Positions 50,282 to 59,345 of a stretch of 64,000 nucleotides of DNA are shown here, in pieces. Both the position numbers and the translations under genes were made by a program. Position 1 is the first letter of the stretch. Every line of letters begins with the position of its first letter. The stretch covers positions 53,663 to 117,662 of the forward strand of contig DATBGE010000146.1 in assembly GCA_036558125.1 (NCBI GenBank). The letters run 5' to 3'. The notes beneath the pieces are model-generated. The model was not told the origin of the DNA. It worked only from the letters and a program-made list of their open reading frames with translations, and searched no databases. The DNA comes from DATBGE01 sp036558125. Lineage in GTDB: Bacteria > Gemmatimonadota > Gemmatimonadetes > Gemmatimonadales > GWC2-71-9.

Positions 50282-51114
50282 GTCGCCTCTTGGGTTCGGC
50301 GGTACGCCATGGTCCCGTTGAGGAACAGTGGCTCGAAGGCTGGCATGCGATCTACCAGCGACTCCGAATGTCCCAGAAGCAGGTATCCCCCGGGCAACAG
50401 CAGCCGGCTGAAATGGCCGATGAGAGAGAGGAAAGCATCATCGTGGAAGTAGATCAGCATGTTGCGGCACATGATCACGTCGTAGCCCGCCCAACCGAGC
50501 CCAACCGTGGGGGTGGCAAGGTTGCTCTGAAAGAAGTTCACGCCTTTGCGGTAGCGATCCTTGAGCTGGAACCGCTCGCCGCTCCGAATGAAGCAGCGCT
50601 GACGGACCTCGTCGTCACACACCCTGAGTGAGCCGGGCTCGTAGAGCGCCTTGCGCGCCTGTTCGATTCGGGTCGCATTCAAGTCGCACGCATCGATCTC
50701 CCACCGGTAGCCCTGGAGCTCCAGGCCGCTATCCACCAGGTTCACAACCAGCGAATACGGCTCCTCGCCCGAAGAACACCCCGCCGACAGCACCCGAAGC
50801 GGCCGGGTCCGCAGGACCGAATGAAGCGGCGGTATGACCTGGTTCAGGATGAACGCGAAGTGGTGTGGTTCGCGGAAGAAATAGGTCTCGTTATTGGTGA
50901 TCCTGCGGGACAGCTCGGAGGTTTCCGCATCCCGTGCCGGGTGGAAGCTGAGATAGTGGTAGTACTCCCGGAACGTGTGCAGATGCAGGTCGCACAGCCT
51001 GGAGCGGAGCCGAGCCTCGAGGATGTCGCGCCGCGCTCCTTCGAAACTGAGCCCGAATCGCTCCCGGACGAAGTCGGCGATGAGCTTCCAGTCGGCTTCA
51101 GCTACCTCGCTCAT
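50278..51114 (-). CDS. cheR: Chemotaxis methyltransferase CheR
   Basis: 278 residues. The N-terminal helical domain includes SRRITNNETYFFREPHHF. The SAM site is LRVLSAGCSSGEEPYSLVVNL, followed by GWAGYDVIMCRNMLIYFHDDAF. It methylates receptor glutamates. No TPR extension is present. It overlaps the HEAT gene and cheB by 4 bp each. Confidence 0.95.
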   Translation of the reverse strand: MSEVAEADWKLIADFVRERFGLSFEGARRDILEARLRSRLCDLHLHTFREYYHYLSFHPARDAETSELSRRITNNETYFFREPHHFAFILNQVIPPLHSVLRTRPLRVLSAGCSSGEEPYSLVVNLVDSGLELQGYRWEIDACDLNATRIEQARKALYEPGSLRVCDDEVRQRCFIRSGERFQLKDRYRKGVNFFQSNLATPTVGLGWAGYDVIMCRNMLIYFHDDAFLSLIGHFSRLLLPGGYLLLGHSESLVDRMPAFEPLFLNGTMAYRRTQEAT

Positions 51115-53141
51115 GCCGGAGCGGAGGCAGCGCCTTCCGGCTCTCCACTCAGCGCGGCGAGCGCCGTGCGGGCCACGACCGGTTCCAGGTCGCGCGCGAG
51201 CACCAGCAGCAATGGCCGCCGTTCCGGAACTCGCAGCCGGCCCAGCGCGCGAGCCGCTTCATTCCGAATGGCCCAATCCGGATCCTCCGCCAGGGCACTG
51301 AACAAGGGGAGGTCGCTGGGGCCGGCCAGGTCGGCGAGTCCTTGGGCCGCGACCCGCCGGATTTCCACCTGGGACTCCTCCAACCGCTGGCGCAGGAATT
51401 CCACCGTGCCGGTCGAAGCGATGTTGGCCAGAGCGGCGAGAATCTCGATTTTCTCGTGAAGCAAGGCGGAGCCATAGAGCGTCTGGAGCGGAGCCGCGGC
51501 CTGAGCCGCGCCCAACCGGCCCAACGCGCGAATCACGTGATAGCGCAACGAGTCATTGGTGTTGAGCAGCGCAAGCAGCGTCGCCAGCGTACGGCCGCCC
51601 GGCCGCTTCGCCAGCAGGTCCAGCACCTCGGTTTGTACCGACTCCTCGGGGTCGGCCAGCGCTCGAAGCAGCGCGACTTCTGCCCGCGAGCCGTCCATCT
51701 GAGCTACGACCCGGAATGCGGCGCGGCGCAGGGCGGCCGACTCAGCGTGCGCCATTTCAAGAATCTCCGGGTCGAAAGCGCGGCAACCGGAGTGCTCGAC
51801 CACGCGAACGGCGCGCAACCTCACCCCCTCGTCCACGTCCGACTGAAGGAACGGAGCGAAGCTCAGCTCCAGAGCCTGGGCCGGCATGTGTGCCAGCGCT
51901 GCCGCAGCGGCATCTCGTTCCTGCCCCGTGCTGTCCTGCAGCATTTGCAGGAGGTCTGGTATGGCTTCGACCGCCTTCAGCGGGCCAAGGGCGCGGCAGG
52001 CAGCCGCGCGAATTTGCTCGCTCTCATCCCGCAGGAGGCCGTTTATTCGCGAAAGGTCATCCAAGGTGAGCTCGCCAACTTCCAACGCGCCCTGCCTTAC
52101 TCTCACGTCGGGGTGAGCCAGCAGACTGCCCAGGGTTGCGCGCAGACATCCGTGGAAGCGCCGCACCAGAGGACGCAGCCACGCGACTCCTTCCCGATCC
52201 ACGCCCCACCGTACCACCCAGGGGTGCAGTGACTCGAGACCGCCGGACAGCGCGAGAGTCGCGGCGGCGCGAACCAGCGGTCCACCGCCCCGGGTACCTC
52301 TCCGATCGTCCGTCGCGTTGAGGGGGTCGAGCGGCTCCTCGCCAGAAACCTCCCCTTGAAGCACCGCGGCGAGATAGCGCCAGATACCGTCCCGGTCCGC
52401 GTCAATCCGCCGCCCCACGCGCTCCAGCAGAGGCATTCCCGGGTGGAGCGACGCGGCCAGCGCCAGAACAATGGGGCTGCGCAGCTCGACGGTGTCGGAC
52501 CGGAACAGCAGCGTCAGCAAGGGCTCCGCCGCTTCCGGGGCGCCGATTTTCCGAAGCGCTTCGAGGGCGGGGATCGTGACAAAGCTTTCCGGCACCAGGC
52601 CGACGAGGACCGGCGCTGCGAGAGGATCACCGATCTCACCGAGTGCATCGGTGGCCGCCAGCTGGAGCCAGGGTTCTTCGCCCAGGATCTCGATCAGCCG
52701 GGGCACCGCATCCCGGGCCCGGACTCGTCCCAGCGCTTCGATCGCCGCCTGCACCACGTTCACCTGTTCATGCTTGAGCAGCCGCAGGAGAGCGGGCCAG
52801 CATTCGACCGCCTTGATCTCGCCCAGGATCTGACACGCGAACATTACGACGTCGGGATCCGGATCCTCGAGCATGCCCCCGACGTGCTGGATCGCATAGG
52901 GGCCTTGTCGCGTCAGAGCGGCCAAGGCCGCATTGCGCAGGACGGCGTTGTCCGGAGATCCGACCAGCGGGGCGAGCCGCGCGGGTTCAATGCAGCGCGC
53001 CGCCCACGCGATCGCCACGTCCCGGACGGCGGGCGACTCATCCTCCAGGGCGGAAAAGATCTCCGCCTCCCGCAGGGCATGGTCTGCCGGGGAGGCGAGA
53101 GCGTTGAGCCTGGCAGTCAGGGCCGAAGCGGCGCGCGGCAT
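51111..53141 (-). CDS. HEAT-repeat protein embedded in the chemotaxis operon
   Basis: 676 residues built almost wholly of about 18-20 HEAT/PBS-lyase-type helical repeats (for example VVMFACQILGEIKAVECWPALLRLLKHEQVNVVQAAIEALGRVRARDAVPRLIEILGEEPWLQLAATDALGEIGDPLAAPVLVGLV). It has no signal peptide, membrane span or catalytic motif. It overlaps the receptor gene by 1 bp and cheR by 4 bp, so it is made with the signalling core. A scaffold or regulator of array assembly is the likely role. As I recall, some myxobacterial che clusters also carry HEAT genes. Confidence 0.88.
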   Translation of the reverse strand: MPRAASALTARLNALASPADHALREAEIFSALEDESPAVRDVAIAWAARCIEPARLAPLVGSPDNAVLRNAALAALTRQGPYAIQHVGGMLEDPDPDVVMFACQILGEIKAVECWPALLRLLKHEQVNVVQAAIEALGRVRARDAVPRLIEILGEEPWLQLAATDALGEIGDPLAAPVLVGLVPESFVTIPALEALRKIGAPEAAEPLLTLLFRSDTVELRSPIVLALAASLHPGMPLLERVGRRIDADRDGIWRYLAAVLQGEVSGEEPLDPLNATDDRRGTRGGGPLVRAAATLALSGGLESLHPWVVRWGVDREGVAWLRPLVRRFHGCLRATLGSLLAHPDVRVRQGALEVGELTLDDLSRINGLLRDESEQIRAAACRALGPLKAVEAIPDLLQMLQDSTGQERDAAAAALAHMPAQALELSFAPFLQSDVDEGVRLRAVRVVEHSGCRAFDPEILEMAHAESAALRRAAFRVVAQMDGSRAEVALLRALADPEESVQTEVLDLLAKRPGGRTLATLLALLNTNDSLRYHVIRALGRLGAAQAAAPLQTLYGSALLHEKIEILAALANIASTGTVEFLRQRLEESQVEIRRVAAQGLADLAGPSDLPLFSALAEDPDWAIRNEAARALGRLRVPERRPLLLVLARDLEPVVARTALAALSGEPEGAASAPA

Positions 53142-54625
53142 CAGCTCTTGAAAGTCTCGACCCGCACCCGTAGTGCTTCCGATTCACCGGCGAGGTTGCG
53201 GGAAGCCGCGCCCATCTGTTCCACCGCGACCTGATTCTGGCGGGAGACCAGGGCGATGGATTCCACGGCCTTCACTACCATGTCGCCGCCGCGCTTCTGC
53301 TCCGCCACGCCTTCGGACATCTGGTGGGTCAGCTTGTTCATCTTCTGTGCGGCCGCGGTGATTTCCCGTGCGCCGGCCGCGTTCTCCTTGACCGACGCGG
53401 CAATCTGTCGGGTCAGGTTGGCCATATTGCCCGCCATCGCGAGGACCTCGCGCGCGTCAGACGCCTGCTCTTCGGTCGCATGGGCCGCTTCGCTCACCAA
53501 CTGTGACGTCTGGTTCACCGAACCGACGATCGTCGCCAGCACCTGTTCCATCATCGTCACGGCCCCGCCGGTTTCCCGCTGGACCGTGTCGATCACCTGA
53601 GCGATCTCCTGGGTCGCTTGCACCGACCGCTCGGCCAGGCGGCGGACTTCGTCCGCCACGACCGCGAAGCCCTTCCCTGCGTCGCCCGCGCGCGCCGCCT
53701 CGATGGTCGCGTTCAGCGCCAGCAGGTTGGTCTGGTCCGCGATGTCCTCGATGACCTTGATGATCTTGCCGATTTCCTGGGAGCGCTCCCCGATCGCCGC
53801 GATCGATTTCGTCAACCGCTCTCCACCCAAGCGGGCTTCGCTCACCGAGTGCTTGGAGACCTCGTCCACCTTGTGCACCCGTGACGCGATGGAGCCGACA
53901 GTGTTGATCATGTCGGTCAGCGTACCGGTGACTTCCTCTACCGCGCCGAGCAGGGTGTCGCCGTTCTGGGCCGTCTGCGCCAGCACCACGCTCATCTGCT
54001 GAATTGAGGAAGAGGTTTCGTCCACGTTGGCCGCCAGCGCCTCGGCATTCTTGGCCAACGCCTGCATCTGCGCCGCCATCTCGACCATGGTCGACGAGGT
54101 TTCTTCGGTCGAGCTGGACTGGGCTTCGGCACCCTTGGTCATCTGGGTAGCCGACGCCGAGATCTCTTCCGCCGAAGTAGCCACCGTCCGGGAAGAGGTG
54201 GTGATCTGGCCGACGATCTGCCGGAGGTTCTTGACCATCCCCCGCATGATGTGCTCGAGCCAGCCGATCTCGTCCCGGGAGAGGCTCTTGATGTCGATCG
54301 TCAGGTCGCCGTTGGACACCTGCTCCGCGGCCATGCCCAGCCGGGTCAGCGGGTCAGCGATGAGCCGGGCGAGGAAAAACGCAGCCAGAAGCCCGAGGAC
54401 GACGCCCGAAGCAACCAGGATCAGGATCAGAGACCTCGAGTCCTGATAGATCGCGTCGACCGTGCCGCCGCCCTGAGAGGACATGACTGCGGAATGCATA
54501 CGGTCGAGCTGTCGGATCGCGTAGGCCCCGACCACTCCAGTGGCCAGCAGCGCGATGGCGAAACCCGTGAGGATTTTCCGGCGGATGGTCCAGTTCCGGA
54601 TCACCTGGAGAATCTGTTCGCTCAT
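53141..54625 (-). CDS. Methyl-accepting chemotaxis protein with minimal extracytoplasmic loop
   Basis: 494 residues. TM1 is at about 15-37 and TM2 at about 68-90, leaving only about 30 residues outside (LDRMHSAVMSSQGGGTVDAIYQDSRS), too short for any known ligand-binding domain. HAMP follows, then a long coiled signalling domain with the tip DIADQTNLLALNATIEAARAGDAGKGFAVVADEVRRLAE. There is no C-terminal CheR/CheB pentapeptide. It may sense via a partner protein, the membrane or the cytoplasmic side. Confidence 0.92.
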   Translation of the reverse strand: MSEQILQVIRNWTIRRKILTGFAIALLATGVVGAYAIRQLDRMHSAVMSSQGGGTVDAIYQDSRSLILILVASGVVLGLLAAFFLARLIADPLTRLGMAAEQVSNGDLTIDIKSLSRDEIGWLEHIMRGMVKNLRQIVGQITTSSRTVATSAEEISASATQMTKGAEAQSSSTEETSSTMVEMAAQMQALAKNAEALAANVDETSSSIQQMSVVLAQTAQNGDTLLGAVEEVTGTLTDMINTVGSIASRVHKVDEVSKHSVSEARLGGERLTKSIAAIGERSQEIGKIIKVIEDIADQTNLLALNATIEAARAGDAGKGFAVVADEVRRLAERSVQATQEIAQVIDTVQRETGGAVTMMEQVLATIVGSVNQTSQLVSEAAHATEEQASDAREVLAMAGNMANLTRQIAASVKENAAGAREITAAAQKMNKLTHQMSEGVAEQKRGGDMVVKAVESIALVSRQNQVAVEQMGAASRNLAGESEALRVRVETFKS

Positions 54626-55182
54626 GAGACGAGGGGTGGTTGGGTAGACACGTTTTCGAGCAAGAGTGCCTTATCGAGCTCGATGAGGATGATGAGCCGC
54701 GGACCCACTCGCGCGACATTGGTGACGTAATCGGCGCGCTGCGAAACAACTTCATCTGGCGGCGGGACGATGGCGCTCTCGCCGATCTTCACCACCTGCG
54801 AAACGACATCCACCAGAATTCCCACCATGCGACCATGCGCCTCCACAACCACGACCCGGGAGCGCGCCGTCAGCTCGGCTCGTTCCAGCCCGAAGCGGGT
54901 TCGGATCTCCACCACGGGCAGGATCCGCCCCCGGAGGTTCATGACGCCGCGGATGTGCGGCGGGGCCTGCGGGACCCGGGTGATTTCCGGAACCCGCACG
55001 ATCTCGCGTGCCCGCGCGATTGGGATGCCGAATTCCTCACGGTCGAGCCCGAAGATGACGAGATGACGCTCGGGTTCGGCTTCCTCCGCTCGAACAGCGA
55101 CGCCCTGCTGGGCCACGTCGTCGGCAAAGGTCAGCAAGCCGTCCCGTGCGGTGAGCTTCAGTTCCTGTTTCAGGTCTGTCAT
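54622..55182 (-). CDS. cheW: Chemotaxis coupling protein CheW
   Basis: 186 residues with an N-terminal extension of about 35 residues before the CheW fold (HLVIFGLDREEFGIPIARAREIVRVPEITRVPQAPPHIRGVMNLRGRILPVVEIRTRFGL). It links the receptor to CheA. It overlaps cheA and the receptor gene by 4 bp each. Confidence 0.94.
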   Translation of the reverse strand: MTDLKQELKLTARDGLLTFADDVAQQGVAVRAEEAEPERHLVIFGLDREEFGIPIARAREIVRVPEITRVPQAPPHIRGVMNLRGRILPVVEIRTRFGLERAELTARSRVVVVEAHGRMVGILVDVVSQVVKIGESAIVPPPDEVVSQRADYVTNVARVGPRLIILIELDKALLLENVSTQPPLVS

Positions 55183-56861
55183 GAGAGAGTCGCGGTTTCG
55201 GGTGTCCGAAGCTCGGCGAATCGCGCCGTGTCGAGAATGCAGGCTACCCGACCGTCGCCCAGGATCGTGGCGCCAGAGATCGTCGGAGGCCGCCCCAGCG
55301 AGGGGTCGAGCGCCTTCACGACAACGTCCTGATGCCCGAGCAAGCCATCAACCAGCATCCCCCGGCGCTTGGCTCCCGACCGGACCACCACGCAGTAGTT
55401 GCGGGAGGTCCGAGGTCCGGTCCCGCCCAGCACCTCGCCGGCGTCGGACACCGGAATGACCTGGCCTCGCCAGAGAATCATTCCGTGCCCGTCGATCTGG
55501 TGAATGGCCTCGTTCGTCACCCGAAGCGATTCCGCCACGTCGCCAAGCGGCACGGCGTAGCGCTCCCCGTCAACGGCGACCAGCAGCGAGCGGAGCACAG
55601 CCAGGGTGAGCGGCAGGCTCATCGTGAACTTGGTGCCCTTCCCCGGCTCGCTCGCGACCTCGATGCTTCCGCCCAGCGTACGAATCGAGTTGGCGACGAC
55701 GTCGAGGCCCACGCCGCGTCCCGCCAGCGCCGAAACCCGCTCGGTCGTCGAGAGACCCGGCAGAAAGGCCAACGCAAACACTTCTTCGCGCGAAGGCGTC
55801 GCCTCCGCCGCAACCGCACCGAGCTGCCTCGCCTTGTGCAGGATGCGGTCGGGATCGAGTCCCCGTCCGTCATCGGCGACCGTAAGGATGACCCGGTCCG
55901 AACGTTGAGTCGCGGAAAGCGTCACCGTCGCCTCTGCTGGCTTCCCCGCGCGCTCCCGGTCCTCCGGCGATTCGAGGCCATGGATCACGGCGTTGGTCAC
56001 CAGGTGCACCAGAGGCTCACCGAGCCGGTCGATGATGGTCTTGTCAAGCTGAGTCTCGCCGCCCGACGTCACGAGGCGAACCCGCTTTTCGTGGGCGTGA
56101 GCGACATCCCGCAGCAGCAGGTTGAAGCGGCCGAACACAGTCGCGATCGAAACAAGCCGGGTCGCCATGAGCGAGCCTTCAAGCCGCTTCAGGGTCTTTT
56201 CCAGCGAAGCGAGCGCGTGCTCGAGGTCGGAAATACCGGCACCATGCTGGCGGGCGGCGAGATCTCGAAGCGCCTCGCGCAGACCCAGGCTCGCGATCAT
56301 CGTCTCGCCGAAGCTCTCCAGCAGCCCATCCAGTCGCCGGGCATCCACCCGAATCGTGCTGACTACGCCGTCGGCGCCGAGCTCCCCGACTTCGGCGCTG
56401 GTCCGGCGCTCGAACCTGCGGCGCTCAGGAAAGGCCGGCGTTTCCGCCCCGGCCGATTCAGTCTGTATGAACTCGCGGGCCATGGTGATGAAGGCGTCGC
56501 TCCGCTCGGCGGAGACCGGTCCGCGGGACGCGCGACCGACCATCTCCACCAGCAACCCTGCCCCTCTCAGCAGAAGCCCGGACGCCGCCGGCCGCAGGTC
56601 AGGCCGTTCTCCGAGGAAAGCGCACACGTCTTCCATGCAGTGCGCCAAGGCCTGGATCGGCGTGAGGCCCATCATGGCCGAATTGCCCTTCAGGGTATGC
56701 AGGGAGCCTTTGAGCGTGGCGAACAACTGGTCGGCAGGGTCGCCTTCTTCCCACCGCCGCTCGAGGGTGACGAGGGTATCCCCTACGGCCTGAGCGAGCG
56801 GAGCGCACTCCGCTACGTATTCCTCAAGCAGCTCCGCGAAGGGATTCCCGTCCGCGCTCAT
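55179..56861 (-). CDS. cheA: Chemotaxis histidine kinase CheA
   Basis: 560 residues from ATG 56861 (MSADGNPFAELLEEYVAECAPL). P1 Hpt has the phospho-His in GSLHTLKGNSAMMGL. No separate CheY-binding P2 domain is evident. The P3 dimerisation helices are followed by the P4 kinase (HLVTNAVIHGLESPEDRERAGK, VADDGRGLDP, LAGRGVGLDVVANSI, PGKGTKFTMSLPLTLAVLRSLLV) and the P5 CheW-like domain. Longer frames to 56978 overlap the upstream regulator gene and are rejected. Confidence 0.94.
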   Translation of the reverse strand: MSADGNPFAELLEEYVAECAPLAQAVGDTLVTLERRWEEGDPADQLFATLKGSLHTLKGNSAMMGLTPIQALAHCMEDVCAFLGERPDLRPAASGLLLRGAGLLVEMVGRASRGPVSAERSDAFITMAREFIQTESAGAETPAFPERRRFERRTSAEVGELGADGVVSTIRVDARRLDGLLESFGETMIASLGLREALRDLAARQHGAGISDLEHALASLEKTLKRLEGSLMATRLVSIATVFGRFNLLLRDVAHAHEKRVRLVTSGGETQLDKTIIDRLGEPLVHLVTNAVIHGLESPEDRERAGKPAEATVTLSATQRSDRVILTVADDGRGLDPDRILHKARQLGAVAAEATPSREEVFALAFLPGLSTTERVSALAGRGVGLDVVANSIRTLGGSIEVASEPGKGTKFTMSLPLTLAVLRSLLVAVDGERYAVPLGDVAESLRVTNEAIHQIDGHGMILWRGQVIPVSDAGEVLGGTGPRTSRNYCVVVRSGAKRRGMLVDGLLGHQDVVVKALDPSLGRPPTISGATILGDGRVACILDTARFAELRTPETATLS

Positions 56862-56862
56862 C

Positions 56863-57261
56863 CTAGGTCCGGGCCCCCCGTGCGCGGGCCCGCTCCACCA
56901 GCTCGGTGAGTTGAGCGGGAGTGAACGGTTTGCGGAGATATTCCCAGGCGCCGGCCGCTCTGCCCCGGGCCTCGTCATCCGCGCTATCCTCGGTGGTCAC
57001 CAGCACGATCGGGATGTGGGGGTGAAGATTTTCAGCGCGACGGCGCTCCAGGAACTCGAGCCCGTTCATCTCCGGCATGTTGAGGTCCAGGAAGACCATC
57101 TCGATCTCGGGGTGCGTGGTAAACAGCGCGTATCCCTCCCGGCCGTTCTTCGCGTGCAGGAGAGTACTGCTCGCGAGCGCGCCCTTGGCGAAGACCAGCA
57201 TGTACATCTGGTGGTGGAGGCGGGAATCATCGACCACCAGGAAAACGGACTTGGCGCTCAT
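56863..57261 (-). CDS. CheY-like response regulator (second in operon)
   Basis: 132 residues, REC only: FLVVDDSRLHHQMYMLVF, phospho-Asp in MVFLDLNMPEMNG, TT in VLVTTED and Lys in YLRKPFT. It ends 1 bp before cheA. With the other REC protein upstream it may be CheY or a phosphate sink. Confidence 0.9.
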   Translation of the reverse strand: MSAKSVFLVVDDSRLHHQMYMLVFAKGALASSTLLHAKNGREGYALFTTHPEIEMVFLDLNMPEMNGLEFLERRRAENLHPHIPIVLVTTEDSADDEARGRAAGAWEYLRKPFTPAQLTELVERARARGART

Positions 57262-57641
57262 CCAATCCGCTCCGGGATGACTTGACGGATGACCTCACGC
57301 AGTTCGTTCGGCCGCCATGGCTTCCGGACCACTGCCGAGACCCCCAGCGCTCGCGCGTGTTGAAGGAGCGAAGAGTCCTCCGGCTCGGCGGTGGTGAGGA
57401 TGATCGGGATGGAATGGAACTCGAGCCCGCTCTTACGCAGGGCCTCGATGAACTCGGCTCCGTCCATGTCGGGCATGCGAAGATCCAGCAGGATCAGGTC
57501 GTACGGTGCCGGCGAATCGTTGATGAGCTGGAGCGCGTCCCGACCGTTGAGGGCCGTGACCATCGCGTGCTCCCGCTTGGAGAAAACCAGGCCGTACATT
57601 TTTTGTACGAGCGGAGAATCCTCGACGATCAGTATTCTCAT
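57258..57641 (-). CDS. CheY-like response regulator (first in operon)
   Basis: 127 residues from ATG 57641 (MRILIVEDSPLVQKMYGLVFSK). Phospho-Asp is in LILLDLRMPDMDG, TT in IILTTAEPED and Lys in VVRKPWR. It is similar in sequence to its neighbour (shared QKMYGLVF/HQMYMLVF helix), consistent with tandem duplication. It overlaps the next gene by 4 bp. The frame upstream to 57824 is not conserved-looking. Confidence 0.9.
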   Translation of the reverse strand: MRILIVEDSPLVQKMYGLVFSKREHAMVTALNGRDALQLINDSPAPYDLILLDLRMPDMDGAEFIEALRKSGLEFHSIPIILTTAEPEDSSLLQHARALGVSAVVRKPWRPNELREVIRQVIPERIG

Positions 57642-57965
57642 GACGCGATCGTCCCCCCGGTCGAGATGGCCGACAACTCTCTGTGAACGGTTCGAAGGGG
57701 TGAGAGGGGCAAGAAGCAGGCCCGTTGTTGTCGAACTCTTGCACACCTCTGATGGCGAGCAATCCCGGATGGGAATACCAGGCCCGACCGCTACCCTCGT
57801 ACAGGGCCTAAGTCCAAGCCGCAACTCACGAACCGGGTCAGCGGCCGGAGCGTGAAAACGCCGCCCTGACTCGCCGAGCCGACGACTTCACGAAGAGAAT
57901 TCTCAGCCGGGAAGGCGGATCGCGCTCTGGATTTCCGGGCTTGCAGGACGCGAGGAGTGGCTGGC
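57642..57965. other. Upstream region of the chemotaxis operon
   Basis: 324 bp between the JAB-like lipoprotein gene and the first che gene, both on the minus strand. It must hold the che promoter if the operon is independent, but I see no clear -35/-10, sigma-28 or sigma-54 element. No gene, repeat or strong hairpin stands out. Confidence 0.4.
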
Positions 57966-58523
57966 TTAGCGCACCAGAACCGGGATGGGATGAAGGACCT
58001 TGCCGTCGTCCCCCTTGGCCGCGGCGTCGATCGAATCGCGGTCCCAGATGACCAGCGAGATCAGGTCGCTGGAGCCGGCGAACGTTTCGAGGTCCTGCTT
58101 CGCCAGGACTGGCTCCTTGAGTGGCCGGTTGAGGGTGTCGGCCCGGAAGGGATGGGTGTGAAAGGTACCAACGAGGCCCGGTGTTCCTTCACAATCACCG
58201 GTAACTGCGAACTGCAACTGCTTCATGTTCCGCGCGGGGATCCATCCCTCGACTCGCACGGTGTCACCGATCCGACTGCCGGTAAGACACCCGAGATACT
58301 CCTTCTGAGTGGGCCGTACCGTCCCCAGCATCTTCTCCAGCTGAGTCAGGTCCTCCAATTCGTCCCAGTGCTCATTGGAACGGACGAAGATTGCGTTCAT
58401 AGAGTCCGCGACGGGTCGCGACAGCACGATGACGGGCCGCTGGGCGGCGGGGCAACCAAGCACCCACACCAATCCCAGCAGAGAGAACGCACCGGCACCA
58501 CCCAGAGTCTCGAGCGTGCGCAT
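57966..58523 (-). CDS. Exported JAB/MPN-like (Mov34) domain protein, possible lipoprotein
   Basis: 185 residues from ATG 58523. The signal region ends WVLGC, a near-lipobox. LVGTFHTHPFRADTLNRPLKEPVLAKQDLETFAGSSDLISLVIWD resembles the JAMM motif H-x-H-P-x(n)-S-x2-D, with the motif Ser replaced by Ala if LAKQD aligns there. JAMM proteins are zinc isopeptidases or peptidases acting mostly in the cytoplasm, so an exported one is unusual. A much longer frame upstream (to 59495) is antisense to Yip1 and is rejected. Confidence 0.6.
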   Translation of the reverse strand: MRTLETLGGAGAFSLLGLVWVLGCPAAQRPVIVLSRPVADSMNAIFVRSNEHWDELEDLTQLEKMLGTVRPTQKEYLGCLTGSRIGDTVRVEGWIPARNMKQLQFAVTGDCEGTPGLVGTFHTHPFRADTLNRPLKEPVLAKQDLETFAGSSDLISLVIWDRDSIDAAAKGDDGKVLHPIPVLVR

Positions 58524-58604
58524 TTCGAAGAGTAGCTCAATCCGGCCCGATTGAAACTGGCGCCGTGAGGGATACCTTGAGAGCATTCTCCCACACCGGA
58601 AGCC

Positions 58605-59327
58605 GTGATGCCGTCCGCCGACACGACGCCCAGCGCCTTTACCGACGCCCTCGAAATTTTCTACGCACCGTCGGAGGTTTTCCAACGCCGCACGCTGGAG
58701 CCCTCGTTCGGTCTTCCCCTGGTCATTCTGGTGCTGGGGATCGGGATCCTGTTCTTCGCGTCCCGGAGTGCCATGGATCCGATCTTCGACGCGGAGTTCA
58801 AGCGCGGATGGGCGACGGCGATGAAGCAGAACCCCCAGATCACCGCGGAGATGGAGCCCCAGGCCAGGGAGAATGCCAGAAAGTTTGTGGCTGTCGTTGT
58901 GATTGGGTACGCGTTCTTCGCACCGTTTTTTCTGGGCTTTTTCCTCTGGCTGGCCGGCAAGCTGGTTGGAGCCAAGCAGGAGCTGGCCGCAGCCTGCATG
59001 GTGGCTACCTTCGCACTCTACCCCAAGATCCTGGAAGGTATAATCAACGCCCTGCAGGCTCTGCTCCTTCCCGAGGAATCCCTCGTGGGACGATACAGCG
59101 TAACCCTGGGGCTCGGGCGCTTCTTTGATCCGGATACCGCCAACCCCCTTCTGCTGGCGCTGGTTGGCCGTATCGACGTAATCACCATTTGGGTAACGGT
59201 CCTTCTCGCAATCGGACTGTCCGTTACCGGCAAGATTTCCCGAAGCCAGGCCGCGCTGGCCGCGGCACTGGTCTGGTTGATAGGAGCGCTGCTCCCCGTA
59301 TTGGGCGCGCTCCGTTCGATGGCCTGA
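58605..59327 (+). CDS. Yip1-domain membrane protein
   Basis: 240 residues. A short N-terminus (ALEIFYAPSEVFQRRTLEPSFGLPLVILVL) is typical of bacterial Yip1 proteins, followed by about five membrane helices. The function is unknown in bacteria. The start is GTG 58605 or ATG 58608. It lies 18 bp before the Cys-rich peptide gene. Confidence 0.8.
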   Translation: MMPSADTTPSAFTDALEIFYAPSEVFQRRTLEPSFGLPLVILVLGIGILFFASRSAMDPIFDAEFKRGWATAMKQNPQITAEMEPQARENARKFVAVVVIGYAFFAPFFLGFFLWLAGKLVGAKQELAAACMVATFALYPKILEGIINALQALLLPEESLVGRYSVTLGLGRFFDPDTANPLLLALVGRIDVITIWVTVLLAIGLSVTGKISRSQAALAAALVWLIGALLPVLGALRSMA

Positions 59328-59345
59328 ACAGCCGTCAGGAGCACC

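Noticed and set aside
55332..56909. A 525-residue plus-strand frame opposite cheA
   Set aside because: Shadow of cheA. It has Arg/Pro/His-rich composition and no motif.
57642..57965. Sigma-28 promoter before the che operon
   Set aside because: No TAAA-N15-GCCGATAA-like match was found on the minus strand.
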